DNA from: an uncultured Rivibacter sp.
Lineage (GTDB): Bacteria; Pseudomonadota; Gammaproteobacteria; Burkholderiales; Burkholderiaceae
NCBI GenBank assembly: GCA_946481025.1
Contig: CAMLNA010000066.1
Span: 1-22,994, forward strand
Length of the DNA stretch: 22,994 nt
Direction: 5' to 3'
Shown here piece after piece: positions 1 to 6,485 of the stretch. Position numbers and translations under genes: made by a program. Numbering within the stretch: position 1 is the stretch's first letter; every line of letters begins with the position of its first letter. The notes beneath the pieces were generated by a model that saw only the letters and a list, made by a program, of their open reading frames with translations, was not told the origin of the DNA and ran no database searches.

Positions 1-143
1 GGCGTGGGTGTGGCGCCCGGAGACGGGGTTGGCGACGGCGACGGCGACTGCGATGCCGTGGTGTTGTCGCCGTCTTCGCCGCCGCACGCAGCAAGCAGGC
101 CGAGGACAGTGGCCACCAGGGCGAGATGGAGAGTTCTGTTCAT
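1..143 (-). CDS. N-terminal part of a small lipoprotein (runs off the window start)
   Basis: The reverse strand reads 47 codons from an ATG at 143 to the window edge without a stop. The product starts MNRTLHLALVATVLGLLAAC, a short n-region, a hydrophobic core and a lipobox (L17-A18-A19-C20), so it should be cleaved by signal peptidase II and lipidated at Cys20. After Cys come GGEDGDN and then a Ser/Pro/Thr-rich stretch with SPSPSPTPSP, which looks like a flexible linker tethering a later domain to the membrane. No clear Shine-Dalgarno is seen. A sigma-54 type element lies 85-100 bases upstream in the right orientation. The functional domain lies outside the window, so no function can be given. 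Confidence 0.7.
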   Translation of the reverse strand, partial: MNRTLHLALVATVLGLLAACGGEDGDNTTASQSPSPSPTPSPGATPT

Positions 144-227
144 GGTTGTGTTGGAGGTTGGGCTTCGTACCGCATCGCGCCGCCGACCCGCTGCAGGTGG
201 TGGCATGGACCGCGCGCGTGACACGCC

Positions 228-242
228 GCAAGGGACGTGCCA
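228..242 (-). promoter_or_regulatory. Candidate sigma-54 (RpoN) -24/-12 promoter
   Basis: The minus strand reads TGGCACG-TCCC-TTGC. All 11 core positions of the RpoN consensus TGGCACG-N4-TTGC are present, with the required 10 bases between the GG and GC dinucleotides. It points at the lipoprotein start at 143 and would give a leader of roughly 70 bases. A repeated TCATGG motif (around 259-275) lies just upstream. No enhancer-binding activator is encoded in the window. The flanking consensus positions (first Y, last W) do not match. Confidence 0.5.
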
Positions 243-346
243 CCCCTCCGCGGCCCCACCCATGACCAAGCCATGACGATGCGCTGCCGCAAGCGCGACC
301 CTGCGTCAGTTCCTGTCGCCTGAGCGACGCTTCGCGGCCGTCTTCG

Positions 347-1789
347 CTATCGAAGCGGCTGCTCCGGGCGCACCTCGCTCCAGCTACCAGCAGGCGTCGC
401 GGCACTCCCGACAGCATTGACGGGCTCCAGGCGGAACCGCAGGCCCGGCTCGGCCCGCTCGGCTGTGAGGCTCCAGCCATGCGCGAGGGCGATCTCCTGG
501 CAGATCGCCAGGCCCAGCCCGGCCCCGCGGTCGCGGCGATGCGGGCCGCGCCAGAAGCGCTCGAAGAGCAGCGGCAGCAGCTCGGCATCGACGCCCGGCC
601 CCCGGTCGCGCACGATCAGCATGCCGCCGTCGATCTCCACACCGACCACGCTGCCCCTCGGAGCGTGCTCGATCGAGTTCTCCAGCAGGTTCTTCAGCAG
701 GGTGAACAAGGCGCCGCGGTCGGCGTTCCACACCACCTTGTCGCTCGTCGCGCTCACCCGCAGGCGCACATCCGCGGCCTCGGCCATGCGCTGCAGGTAG
801 GCGGCGGCTTCTTCGACGACCTCGCGCACGCCGACGGCCGCGATCTTGTAGTTGTGCGCCTCGCTGGCTTCGGCCAGGAGCAGCAGCTGCTGGACCTGCC
901 GGCTCATGTAGCCGACATCGCTCAACAGCGAGGCCCGGTCGTTCTGGTCGGCGTCCTGCAGCTCGATCTGCGCGCGGATCAGCGCAAGGGGCGTCTTCAG
1001 CTCGTGAGCCGCGTTGCCGAGGAACTCCTGCTGCACGCGATAGCCCCGCTCGAGACGCTCCAGCGCCCGGTTGAAGCTCTCGACCAGCGGGGCGATCTCC
1101 GCGGGCACCCCGGCCGTCGTGAGGCGGGCATGCATCGACCGGGGCGAAATGGCGGCCGCCGACTCCGAGACCTCGCGAAGCGGGGCGAGCGTGTAGCGCA
1201 GGGTGAAGTAGGCGCACAGCCCGAAGGTGACGAGCAGCACGAGGCTGAACATCACGATGCCGGCGACCACGAGCGGCAGGGCCACGCGATGGAGGAGCGT
1301 CATCAGGCGCGTGCTGGCCGCGATCTGGAAGTACCAGGTCCGCCCCTCGTGGACGAACGGCTGCGTCGCGCCGTACAGCGTGGCGCCGCCCTGCTCGAAC
1401 TCGAAGTGCACCCGCGCCAGTCGCACCGCTTCGCCGCTGGTCGGCCAGAACGCCGCCCCGGCGGGCGACAGGAACACCGCATGTCCGGCATCGTCGAGCA
1501 GGCGATACGCCGCTTCACGCCGCAGGCTGTCGAACACCCACGTGAGATCGTCATCGTCTTCGTCGTCGTCCGGATCCAGCCCGACGGGGCGGCCCTGGGC
1601 GTCGAACCTGACCAGGTTCGCCATGTCTTCGGCGGCACCGGCCAGGTCCATGCGCGCCAGCACGTCGGCCTGCAGCACCACGGCAGCGGCCGCCACGAGA
1701 AGCACGATGCTCAGCACCGTGCCGGCCAGGTAGGCCAGCACGACCTTCACGCTCAGGCTATTGAGCCGACCCGTCTTCGCGGAGCGCAT
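347..1789 (-). CDS. Membrane sensor histidine kinase with an acidic periplasmic patch
   Basis: A 480-residue classical sensor kinase. A membrane segment at about 15-38 is followed by a periplasmic domain (about 40-168), a second membrane segment (about 169-197), a HAMP-like linker and a HisKA domain with His262 in NAAHELKTPLALIR. The ATPase domain shows the N box (LLKNLLENSIEH, about 364-375), G1 (DRGPGV, 395-400), F box (LFERFW) and G2 (GAGLGLAIC, 422-430). The ATG overlaps the end of the regulator gene by 32 bp and has a GAGGGG 8 bases upstream. The periplasmic domain carries nine acidic residues among D72-D81 (DPDDDEDDDD), recalling the cation-binding patch of PhoQ. It is the last gene of the MipA/OmpV > regulator > kinase operon and should phosphorylate that regulator. 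Confidence 0.93.
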   Translation of the reverse strand: MRSAKTGRLNSLSVKVVLAYLAGTVLSIVLLVAAAAVVLQADVLARMDLAGAAEDMANLVRFDAQGRPVGLDPDDDEDDDDLTWVFDSLRREAAYRLLDDAGHAVFLSPAGAAFWPTSGEAVRLARVHFEFEQGGATLYGATQPFVHEGRTWYFQIAASTRLMTLLHRVALPLVVAGIVMFSLVLLVTFGLCAYFTLRYTLAPLREVSESAAAISPRSMHARLTTAGVPAEIAPLVESFNRALERLERGYRVQQEFLGNAAHELKTPLALIRAQIELQDADQNDRASLLSDVGYMSRQVQQLLLLAEASEAHNYKIAAVGVREVVEEAAAYLQRMAEAADVRLRVSATSDKVVWNADRGALFTLLKNLLENSIEHAPRGSVVGVEIDGGMLIVRDRGPGVDAELLPLLFERFWRGPHRRDRGAGLGLAICQEIALAHGWSLTAERAEPGLRFRLEPVNAVGSAATPAGSWSEVRPEQPLR

Positions 1790-2444
1790 AGCCGAGACCC
1801 CTCATGTTGACGATGCGCTGGCGCGACCCGATGGCGAGCAGCTTGCGGCGGATGCGGTGCAGCGCCACGTCGAGCGCGTTCGGCGTCACCGCCTCGCTCA
1901 GCCCCCAGGCGGCCGCCTCCAGCGCGCTGCGGCGCACCACCTCCTCGGGCTTGCGCATGAGCAGCAGCATGATGTGGAGCTCCGCCGGCGGCAGCGTCAC
2001 CTTCTCCTGGCCGCAGCACAGCAGGCCGGCGGCGGCCTGCAGCGCCAGGTCGCCGAGCGTGGGGTCGAGCGCGCGAACCTCCACCGGCCGCCGCAGCAAG
2101 GCCCGCACGCGCGCCACCATCTCGTCCATCGCGAACGGCTTGGGGAGGTAGTCGTCGGCGCCCGCGTCCAGCCCTTCCACGCGGTCGTGCAGGGCATCGC
2201 GGGCCGTCAGCACGAGGCAAGGCGCGAGGAAGCCCGCGCCTCGCAGCTTCTGCAGCAGCAGGAGCCCGTCGCCGTCGGGCAGGCCCCGGTCGAGGACCAG
2301 GCCCTGGTAGGGCATCTGCTGGACGGCCGCCCAGGCGGCGTCCATGCGGTGGCTCACGTCCACGGCAATGCCTGCGGCCACCAGGCCCTTGCGTATCAGC
2401 TGCGCGAGCCGATCATGGTCCTCGATCAGGAGTATTCGGCTCAT
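1758..2444 (-). CDS. OmpR/PhoB-family response regulator
   Basis: A 228-residue two-domain regulator. The receiver domain has the acidic pocket E8-D9, phospho-acceptor Asp52 in LVLDRGLPDGDG, Thr80 and Lys102 (LPKPF). The C-terminal winged helix (about 130-222) ends in the usual RGLGY signature. The ATG at 2444 shares four bases (ATGA) with the stop of the upstream MipA/OmpV gene. No convincing Shine-Dalgarno precedes it, so translation is probably coupled. The 3' end overlaps the kinase gene by 32 bp. The likely target is its own operon promoter, where a 9-bp direct repeat of 11-bp period is found at 3321-3340. The stimulus is unknown. Confidence 0.94.
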   Translation of the reverse strand: MSRILLIEDHDRLAQLIRKGLVAAGIAVDVSHRMDAAWAAVQQMPYQGLVLDRGLPDGDGLLLLQKLRGAGFLAPCLVLTARDALHDRVEGLDAGADDYLPKPFAMDEMVARVRALLRRPVEVRALDPTLGDLALQAAAGLLCCGQEKVTLPPAELHIMLLLMRKPEEVVRRSALEAAAWGLSEAVTPNALDVALHRIRRKLLAIGSRQRIVNMRGLGYALREDGSAQ

Positions 2445-3271
2445 CGAAAGCGGTAGGTGTATCCGAGCAGCACGCGATTGTCGTTCGAGCGGTCCACCAG
2501 CGGGCTGTCCTTGGCCGCCTTCGCCAGGCTGGACACGGCCGCGTCGACGAACACCGAGTGCTGCGGGTCGAACATGTAGATCGCCCGCAGGCCGACCTCG
2601 CCGCTGGTGCCGGACTTTCCGGCGTAGGCCGGGCGGCCCGCCGCGGCTTCGCCGCTGCGAACGCCGAAGTAGTAGTCGACGTACTTCCTGTCCTGCCAGG
2701 TCGCCGCCACCCGGGGCGTCAGCATCACATGCCTGCCGACGTGCCAGGTCCTTTCCAGGCCGAGGCTGAACTGCTGCCCCTTGCTGTTGCTCGATGCGTC
2801 GGCCAGCCACTCGGCGCTCAGGTCGGCCACGTCGTTCTTCCACTCCACCTTGGCGCCTGCCCAGAAGCCGCCCTTGCGCCGGCTCATGCCGTTCAGGACG
2901 GGCGCGTCGCCGGGCTTGTAGCCGCTGCCGTCGTACTTGCCCACGATGCTGAACTCGAACCGTTGCGACTCGCCGAGGTCGAGGCTGGGCAGCTTGATGC
3001 CGACCTGGGGCCCGAAGACCTGCACGTATTCGTTCTCGAACCGCAGCACCGGCAGCACCTTGGTCTCCCGGTCGACGCCGGCGTAGGGCTTCTGCAGGCT
3101 GACGGCGCCGAGCCCCAGCGACCAGGACGACGTGGAAGGAGGTCCGTCGCCGGCCGGCTCCTGGGCGAATGCGGGAGCGCTGCAGGCCAGTGCGGCTGCG
3201 AGCGCGCAGACGCGAGCCGGGTTGACGGCGCTGGCCGGGGAGCGGGAGCGGGCGGCTGGGCACGCGGGCAT
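2441..3271 (-). CDS. MipA/OmpV-family outer-membrane protein
   Basis: A 276-residue exported protein, about the usual size for MipA/OmpV (Pfam MipA). The first 36 residues form a signal peptide ending AFA|QE. The mature part has alternating beta-strand pattern, the family's YAGVDRE-type motif near the N-terminus, YYFGVRSGEA in the middle, and a C-terminal LLGYTYRFR strand ending in an aromatic-basic pair typical of beta-barrels. The ATG at 3271 has GAGGAA eight bases upstream. MipA of E. coli binds the murein hydrolase MltA and a synthase; OmpV homologues are outer-membrane proteins. Leading an operon with its own two-component system suggests an envelope-stress or cation-response role, which is inference. 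Confidence 0.88.
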   Translation of the reverse strand: MPACPAARSRSPASAVNPARVCALAAALACSAPAFAQEPAGDGPPSTSSWSLGLGAVSLQKPYAGVDRETKVLPVLRFENEYVQVFGPQVGIKLPSLDLGESQRFEFSIVGKYDGSGYKPGDAPVLNGMSRRKGGFWAGAKVEWKNDVADLSAEWLADASSNSKGQQFSLGLERTWHVGRHVMLTPRVAATWQDRKYVDYYFGVRSGEAAAGRPAYAGKSGTSGEVGLRAIYMFDPQHSVFVDAAVSSLAKAAKDSPLVDRSNDNRVLLGYTYRFR

Positions 3272-3320
3272 AGGCGGGTTCCTCGTCGGGTGTTGAAAGG
3301 CGCGATGCTCCGCGCCGCCG

Positions 3321-3340
3321 ACTTACCCGACACTTACCCG
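3321..3340 (-). promoter_or_regulatory. Tandem direct repeat, candidate operator of the MipA-operon regulator
   Basis: The plus strand has ACTTACCCG at 3321-3329 and again at 3332-3340 (minus strand CGGGTAAGT twice), a perfect 9-bp repeat with an 11-bp period. OmpR/PhoB-type regulators typically bind two head-to-tail half-sites one helical turn apart. The repeat is 50-70 bases upstream of the MipA/OmpV start, where such a site would act. No obvious sigma-70 hexamers could be fixed beside it. Confidence 0.5.
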
Positions 3341-3377
3341 GGCCGTGGGGCCCGCCCGCCGCCGGCCGGCGCAGCGC

Positions 3378-4505
3378 CTACGGTCGGGCTTCGGCCGCGA
3401 CTTGCGGCTGCGCTGCGGCGGCCGGCTGCAGCTCACGCCACCAGCGCCCGCCGGGCTGCGGTTGCCGAAGCGACAACCGCTCTCCCATCGCCGGGGTGGC
3501 CAGCGCGACGCCGCCTGCGGCCGCCAGTGCCTCGATTCGATCGAACGGCTCGTCCCAGGCATGCATGGCCAGGTCGAAGGTGCCGTTGTGCACCGGCATC
3601 AGCCAGCGGCCCTTGAGATCGCGATGCGCCTGCAGCGTCTGCTCGGGCTGCATGTGCACCTCGGGCCATTGCTCGTCATAGGCACCGGTCTCGAGGAACG
3701 TCACGTCGAACGGGCCGAAACGTTCGCCGATGGTCGCGAAGTCGGCGTGATAGCCGGTGTCGCCGCTGAAGAAGAGCCGCAGGTCGTCGGCCAGGATCAC
3801 CCATGACGCCCACAAGGTGCGGTCGCCGTCGGTCAAGCCGCGACCCGAGAAGTGCTGCGCGGGCGCGGCGACCAGGCGAACGCCCGCCACCGAGGTCTCC
3901 TGCCACCAGTCGAGCTGGCGCACCTTGGCCGGGTCCACACCCCAGTCGATGAGGCGGTCCCCGACGCCCAGCGGCGTGATGAAGACCTCCACCTTGGGAG
4001 CCAGCTTCATGATGGCGGCGTGGTCGAGATGGTCGTAGTGGTCATGCGACAGGATCACGCCCTTGACCGGCGGCAGCTCGTCGATGCCGATGGGCGACTC
4101 GTGGAAGCGCTTCGGGCCCATCCATTGAAACGGCGAGGCGCGGTCCGAGAACACCGGATCGGTGAGCCACAGCTCGCCGCGCAGCTTGAGCAGCAGCGTC
4201 GAATGCCCCAGGCGGAACAGGCTCGCATCGGGCGCCTGGGCCAGCGCCGCGGCGGAGAGCGGCTGCACCGGCACCGGGGTGCGCGGCACGGTGGTGTCGG
4301 GCTTGCGCGTGAGGACGCGCCAGGCGATGGCGAGCGTCTTCGCGAAACCGGGTGCCTGCCGCGGCACGACGTTGTGGTACTTGCCGTCCCGCGCTTGCGG
4401 CGAATCGGCAGAGGCGACGGGCGTGCGGCTGAAGGCGCAAAGCGAGGCGGTGGCCATGGTGACGAGGACTCCGGCAACGAGGGAACGGGCGAGCGTGCGG
4501 TTCAT
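3378..4505 (-). CDS. Exported metallo-beta-lactamase-fold hydrolase (NAPE-PLD/RomA-like)
   Basis: A 375-residue protein of the COG2220-type metallo-beta-lactamase superfamily. Metal ligands are visible: HDHYDH at 154-159 (HxHxDH), His218 in QHFSGRG, Asp249 in FSGDTGY and His306 in PVHNGTF. The LETGAYDE segment (271-278) is typical of the NAPE-phospholipase-D-like group. The N-terminus (RTLARSLVAGVLVTMATAS) looks like a signal sequence with possible cleavage near ASA|DS, so it probably acts in the periplasm. A longer reading from an ATG at 4547 is rejected: it adds 14 residues without a signal-like character and starts inside the operator region. The gene is divergent from tetR across two operators and is probably repressed by it. 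The substrate is unknown. Confidence 0.87.
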   Translation of the reverse strand: MNRTLARSLVAGVLVTMATASLCAFSRTPVASADSPQARDGKYHNVVPRQAPGFAKTLAIAWRVLTRKPDTTVPRTPVPVQPLSAAALAQAPDASLFRLGHSTLLLKLRGELWLTDPVFSDRASPFQWMGPKRFHESPIGIDELPPVKGVILSHDHYDHLDHAAIMKLAPKVEVFITPLGVGDRLIDWGVDPAKVRQLDWWQETSVAGVRLVAAPAQHFSGRGLTDGDRTLWASWVILADDLRLFFSGDTGYHADFATIGERFGPFDVTFLETGAYDEQWPEVHMQPEQTLQAHRDLKGRWLMPVHNGTFDLAMHAWDEPFDRIEALAAAGGVALATPAMGERLSLRQPQPGGRWWRELQPAAAAQPQVAAEARP

Positions 4506-4533
4506 TGGGGGGACTCTTGCGTTGGAAGCGCAG

Positions 4534-4557
4534 AAACTACACTGCACGGTGTAGTTT
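4534..4557. promoter_or_regulatory. TetR operator 1 (perfect palindrome)
   Basis: Arms AAACTACAC (4534-4542) and GTGTAGTTT (4549-4557) are exact inverted repeats around a 6-base spacer. A further half-site TGCAGTGTAG at 4558-4567 pairs exactly with CTACACTGCA at 4537-4546, giving a second, nested 10-bp inverted repeat. It sits 29 bases from the hydrolase start, so binding should block transcription of that gene. The core TACACTG..CGGTGTA resembles NemR-type TetR boxes. Confidence 0.75.
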
Positions 4558-4581
4558 TGCAGTGTAGCGATCGACCGCCAA

Positions 4582-4605
4582 AAAGTAAACTGGCCGGTGT
4601 AATAT
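4582..4605. promoter_or_regulatory. TetR operator 2, overlapping the tetR -10 element
   Basis: Aligned without gaps to operator 1 it matches at 18 of 24 positions, including ACTG and CGGTGTA, starting 48 bp further on. It contains TAATAT at 4600-4605, a good -10 hexamer. Only seven bases (TCTCTTA, no Shine-Dalgarno) separate that hexamer from the tetR ATG at 4613, so transcription would start at or next to the ATG. A repressor bound here would shut off tetR itself. Confidence 0.6.
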
Positions 4606-4612
4606 TCTCTTA

Positions 4613-5221
4613 ATGACCGAACAGCAACGACTCACCGACCGCAAGCGCGAGGCCATCGTCCAGGCGGCCATCGCCGAGTTCCGCACCCATGGCTTCGAGG
4701 CCACCAGCGTCGACAAGGTGGCCGCGCGCGCCGAGGTGTCCAAGCGCACGCTCTACAACCACTTCCCCAGCAAGGACGAGCTCTTCGCCGAGATCCTGCG
4801 GGTGCTGTGGGAAAGCAGCGCCACCCGCATGGACCTGCCCTACCGCCCCGACGCACCGCTGGACGAGCAGCTGCTCGAGCTGGTGATGCAGAAGATCGTG
4901 GTGATCTCCGACGACAACTTCGTCGACCTGGCGCGCGTGGCGATCTCCGCCGCCCTCCATTCGCCGGCCCGCGCGAAGGACATGGTCAGCCGGCTCGGCC
5001 AGAAGGAAGGCGGCATGCTCGCCTGGGTGCGCGCGGCACAGAAGGACGGCCGGCTCAAGCCCGGCGATGCGGCCCTGGCGGTGCAGCAGCTGGAGAGCCT
5101 GGTCAAGGGTGCGGCCTTCTGGCCGCAGGTGGCGATGGGCCAGCCCAGGCTGGCGCCGCGCGAGCAGCGCAGGCTGGCGGCCGAAACGGTGGCCCTGTTC
5201 CTCAGCCACCACGCGGCCTGA
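4613..5221 (+). CDS. TetR/AcrR-family transcriptional regulator
   Basis: A 202-residue repressor. The N-terminal helix-turn-helix is clear: AIVQAAIAEFRTHGFEATSV (about 14-33), then a recognition helix in VSKRTLYNHFPSKDELF (42-58). The all-helical C-terminal part, with LARVAISAA and VKGAAFWPQ segments, fits the ligand-binding domain of the AefR-like TetR group. The ATG at 4613 gives the normal N-terminus of the family and has no ribosome-binding site, consistent with a leaderless mRNA. It is divergent from the metallo-hydrolase gene, with two operator copies in the 107-bp gap, so autoregulation and control of the hydrolase are the straightforward reading. The inducer is not known. Confidence 0.92.
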   Translation: MTEQQRLTDRKREAIVQAAIAEFRTHGFEATSVDKVAARAEVSKRTLYNHFPSKDELFAEILRVLWESSATRMDLPYRPDAPLDEQLLELVMQKIVVISDDNFVDLARVAISAALHSPARAKDMVSRLGQKEGGMLAWVRAAQKDGRLKPGDAALAVQQLESLVKGAAFWPQVAMGQPRLAPREQRRLAAETVALFLSHHAA

Positions 5222-5226
5222 GCGCC

Positions 5227-5282
5227 GGGCAAGGCGCTTGCCCGCCCGAGGGGCGGGCCCCCGGCGGCACTTCGCTTGCCGG
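5227..5282. repeat. Cluster of three GC-rich hairpins (REP-like intergenic element)
   Basis: Three inverted repeats fill the 70-bp gap between tetR and the next gene: GGGCAAG/CTTGCCC (5227-5233, 5237-5243), GCCCGCC/GGCGGGC (5240-5246, 5252-5258) and CCGGC/GCCGG (5261-5265, 5278-5282). The words GCTTGCC recur. No T-tract follows, so this is not a canonical intrinsic terminator; a repetitive palindromic element or an mRNA 3' stabiliser fits better. Confidence 0.45.
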
Positions 5283-5291
5283 CAACCCACC

Positions 5292-6413
5292 ATGGACCCC
5301 GCGCCTTTCTCCGACGCGCGATCTGCCGCGCTGCTGGGAGACTTTCTCGCCCGCAACCGGCAGTACGCGGTGATCGTGCTCGACCCGGACGGCCGCGTGC
5401 TGGACTGGCTCGGCGCGGCGGAATGGCTGCTGGGCTATTCAGCCGGCGAGATGCAGGGCGAGCCGATCGCGAGGATCTTCACCCCGTCGGATCGCGAGCG
5501 CGGCATGCCGGAATTCGAGCTCGCCGTCGCGGGCAGCACGGGCGCATCGGAGGACGACCGCCGGCACGTGCGCCGAGACGGCATGGCCATCTGGGTGACG
5601 GGCGCCGTGCACGCCGTGCGCCAGCACGGCCGCCTGGTGGGCTATGTGAAGGTCCTTCGCGACCGCAGCGACCTGAAGACCCACATCCAGATCCTCGAAC
5701 GCCGGCTCGAGCAGGCACAGGAACGCTATCGCTCCCTCGAGCGCGCGCTCGCCATCCTGGGTCATGAAGTCCGCGGTCCGCTCGGCATCATCAAGAACAG
5801 CCTGTACCTCCTCACCCGCACCCAGGCGCCCGGCGCAGGGGCAGACCGGCAGCTGCCGATGATCGACCGGCAGGTCGGCCTGCTGCAACGGCTGGCCGAC
5901 GACGCGATGGATGCCGTGCGTGCCGACACCGGCAAGCTCCGCCTCAACCTCGCCGAGCTGGACCTCAACCGGCTCGTGCAGGACGTCGCGCTGATGCTGG
6001 CTCCGGGGTTTGCGGCCCACGGCCTCGAGTTCGCGGCGCTCGTGCCGCCTTCGCCGACGATGGTGAGCGGCGACGAGGGACGGCTGCGCCAGGTGATCTC
6101 CAACCTGCTGGACAACGCCTTGAAGTACACGCCCGCCGGCGGCGTCGTCACGGTGACCGTGACGACCCAGGACGACGAGGCCCGGCTGCTGGTCCAGGAC
6201 AACGGCATCGGCATCTCGGCACAGGCGCTGGCCAGGATCTTCGACCTGTTCGCGCAGGAAGACCGCGCCAGCCCGGTGTCGCATGGCGGCCTCGGCGTCG
6301 GCCTGGCGCTGGTGAAGCAGCTGACCGAGCTGCACGGCGGCAACGTGGAAGCCAGGAGCCCGGGCGAAGGCCAGGGCAGCGAGTTCTGCGTGCGCCTGCC
6401 CCTGCGGCGATAG
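5292..6413 (+). CDS. Soluble PAS-domain histidine kinase (orphan)
   Basis: A 373-residue kinase without membrane segments or signal peptide, so cytoplasmic. A PAS domain covers about 17-125 (DPDGRVLDWLGAAEWLLGYS near its start) and is followed by a coiled-coil-like linker (130-153). The HisKA domain has His158 in ILGHEVRGPLGIIKNS. The ATPase domain shows the N box (ISNLLDNALKYTP), G1 (DNGIGI, 303-308), F box (IFDLFAQ) and G2 (GGLGVGLAL, 332-340). No receiver domain or regulator gene lies beside it, so its partner is elsewhere. The ATG at 5292 lacks a strong Shine-Dalgarno, but upstream in-frame sequence reads into tetR in another frame. It is downstream of tetR in the same direction, separated by a hairpin cluster. 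Confidence 0.88.
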   Translation: MDPAPFSDARSAALLGDFLARNRQYAVIVLDPDGRVLDWLGAAEWLLGYSAGEMQGEPIARIFTPSDRERGMPEFELAVAGSTGASEDDRRHVRRDGMAIWVTGAVHAVRQHGRLVGYVKVLRDRSDLKTHIQILERRLEQAQERYRSLERALAILGHEVRGPLGIIKNSLYLLTRTQAPGAGADRQLPMIDRQVGLLQRLADDAMDAVRADTGKLRLNLAELDLNRLVQDVALMLAPGFAAHGLEFAALVPPSPTMVSGDEGRLRQVISNLLDNALKYTPAGGVVTVTVTTQDDEARLLVQDNGIGISAQALARIFDLFAQEDRASPVSHGGLGVGLALVKQLTELHGGNVEARSPGEGQGSEFCVRLPLRR

Positions 6414-6485
6414 GCGCGCGACTTGCCGCACACCACCCGGCGCCCCGACGCTTCCATCATGAACACGCGGCTGCAGAGATTCGCC

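Noticed and set aside
479..1810. A 443-codon plus-strand frame antisense to the sensor kinase
   Set aside because: It mirrors kinase codons; no motif is recognisable, and the minus strand has all kinase boxes.
4503..4547. Longer start (ATG 4547) for the metallo-hydrolase
   Set aside because: It would begin inside operator 1 and precede a good signal peptide start at 4505.
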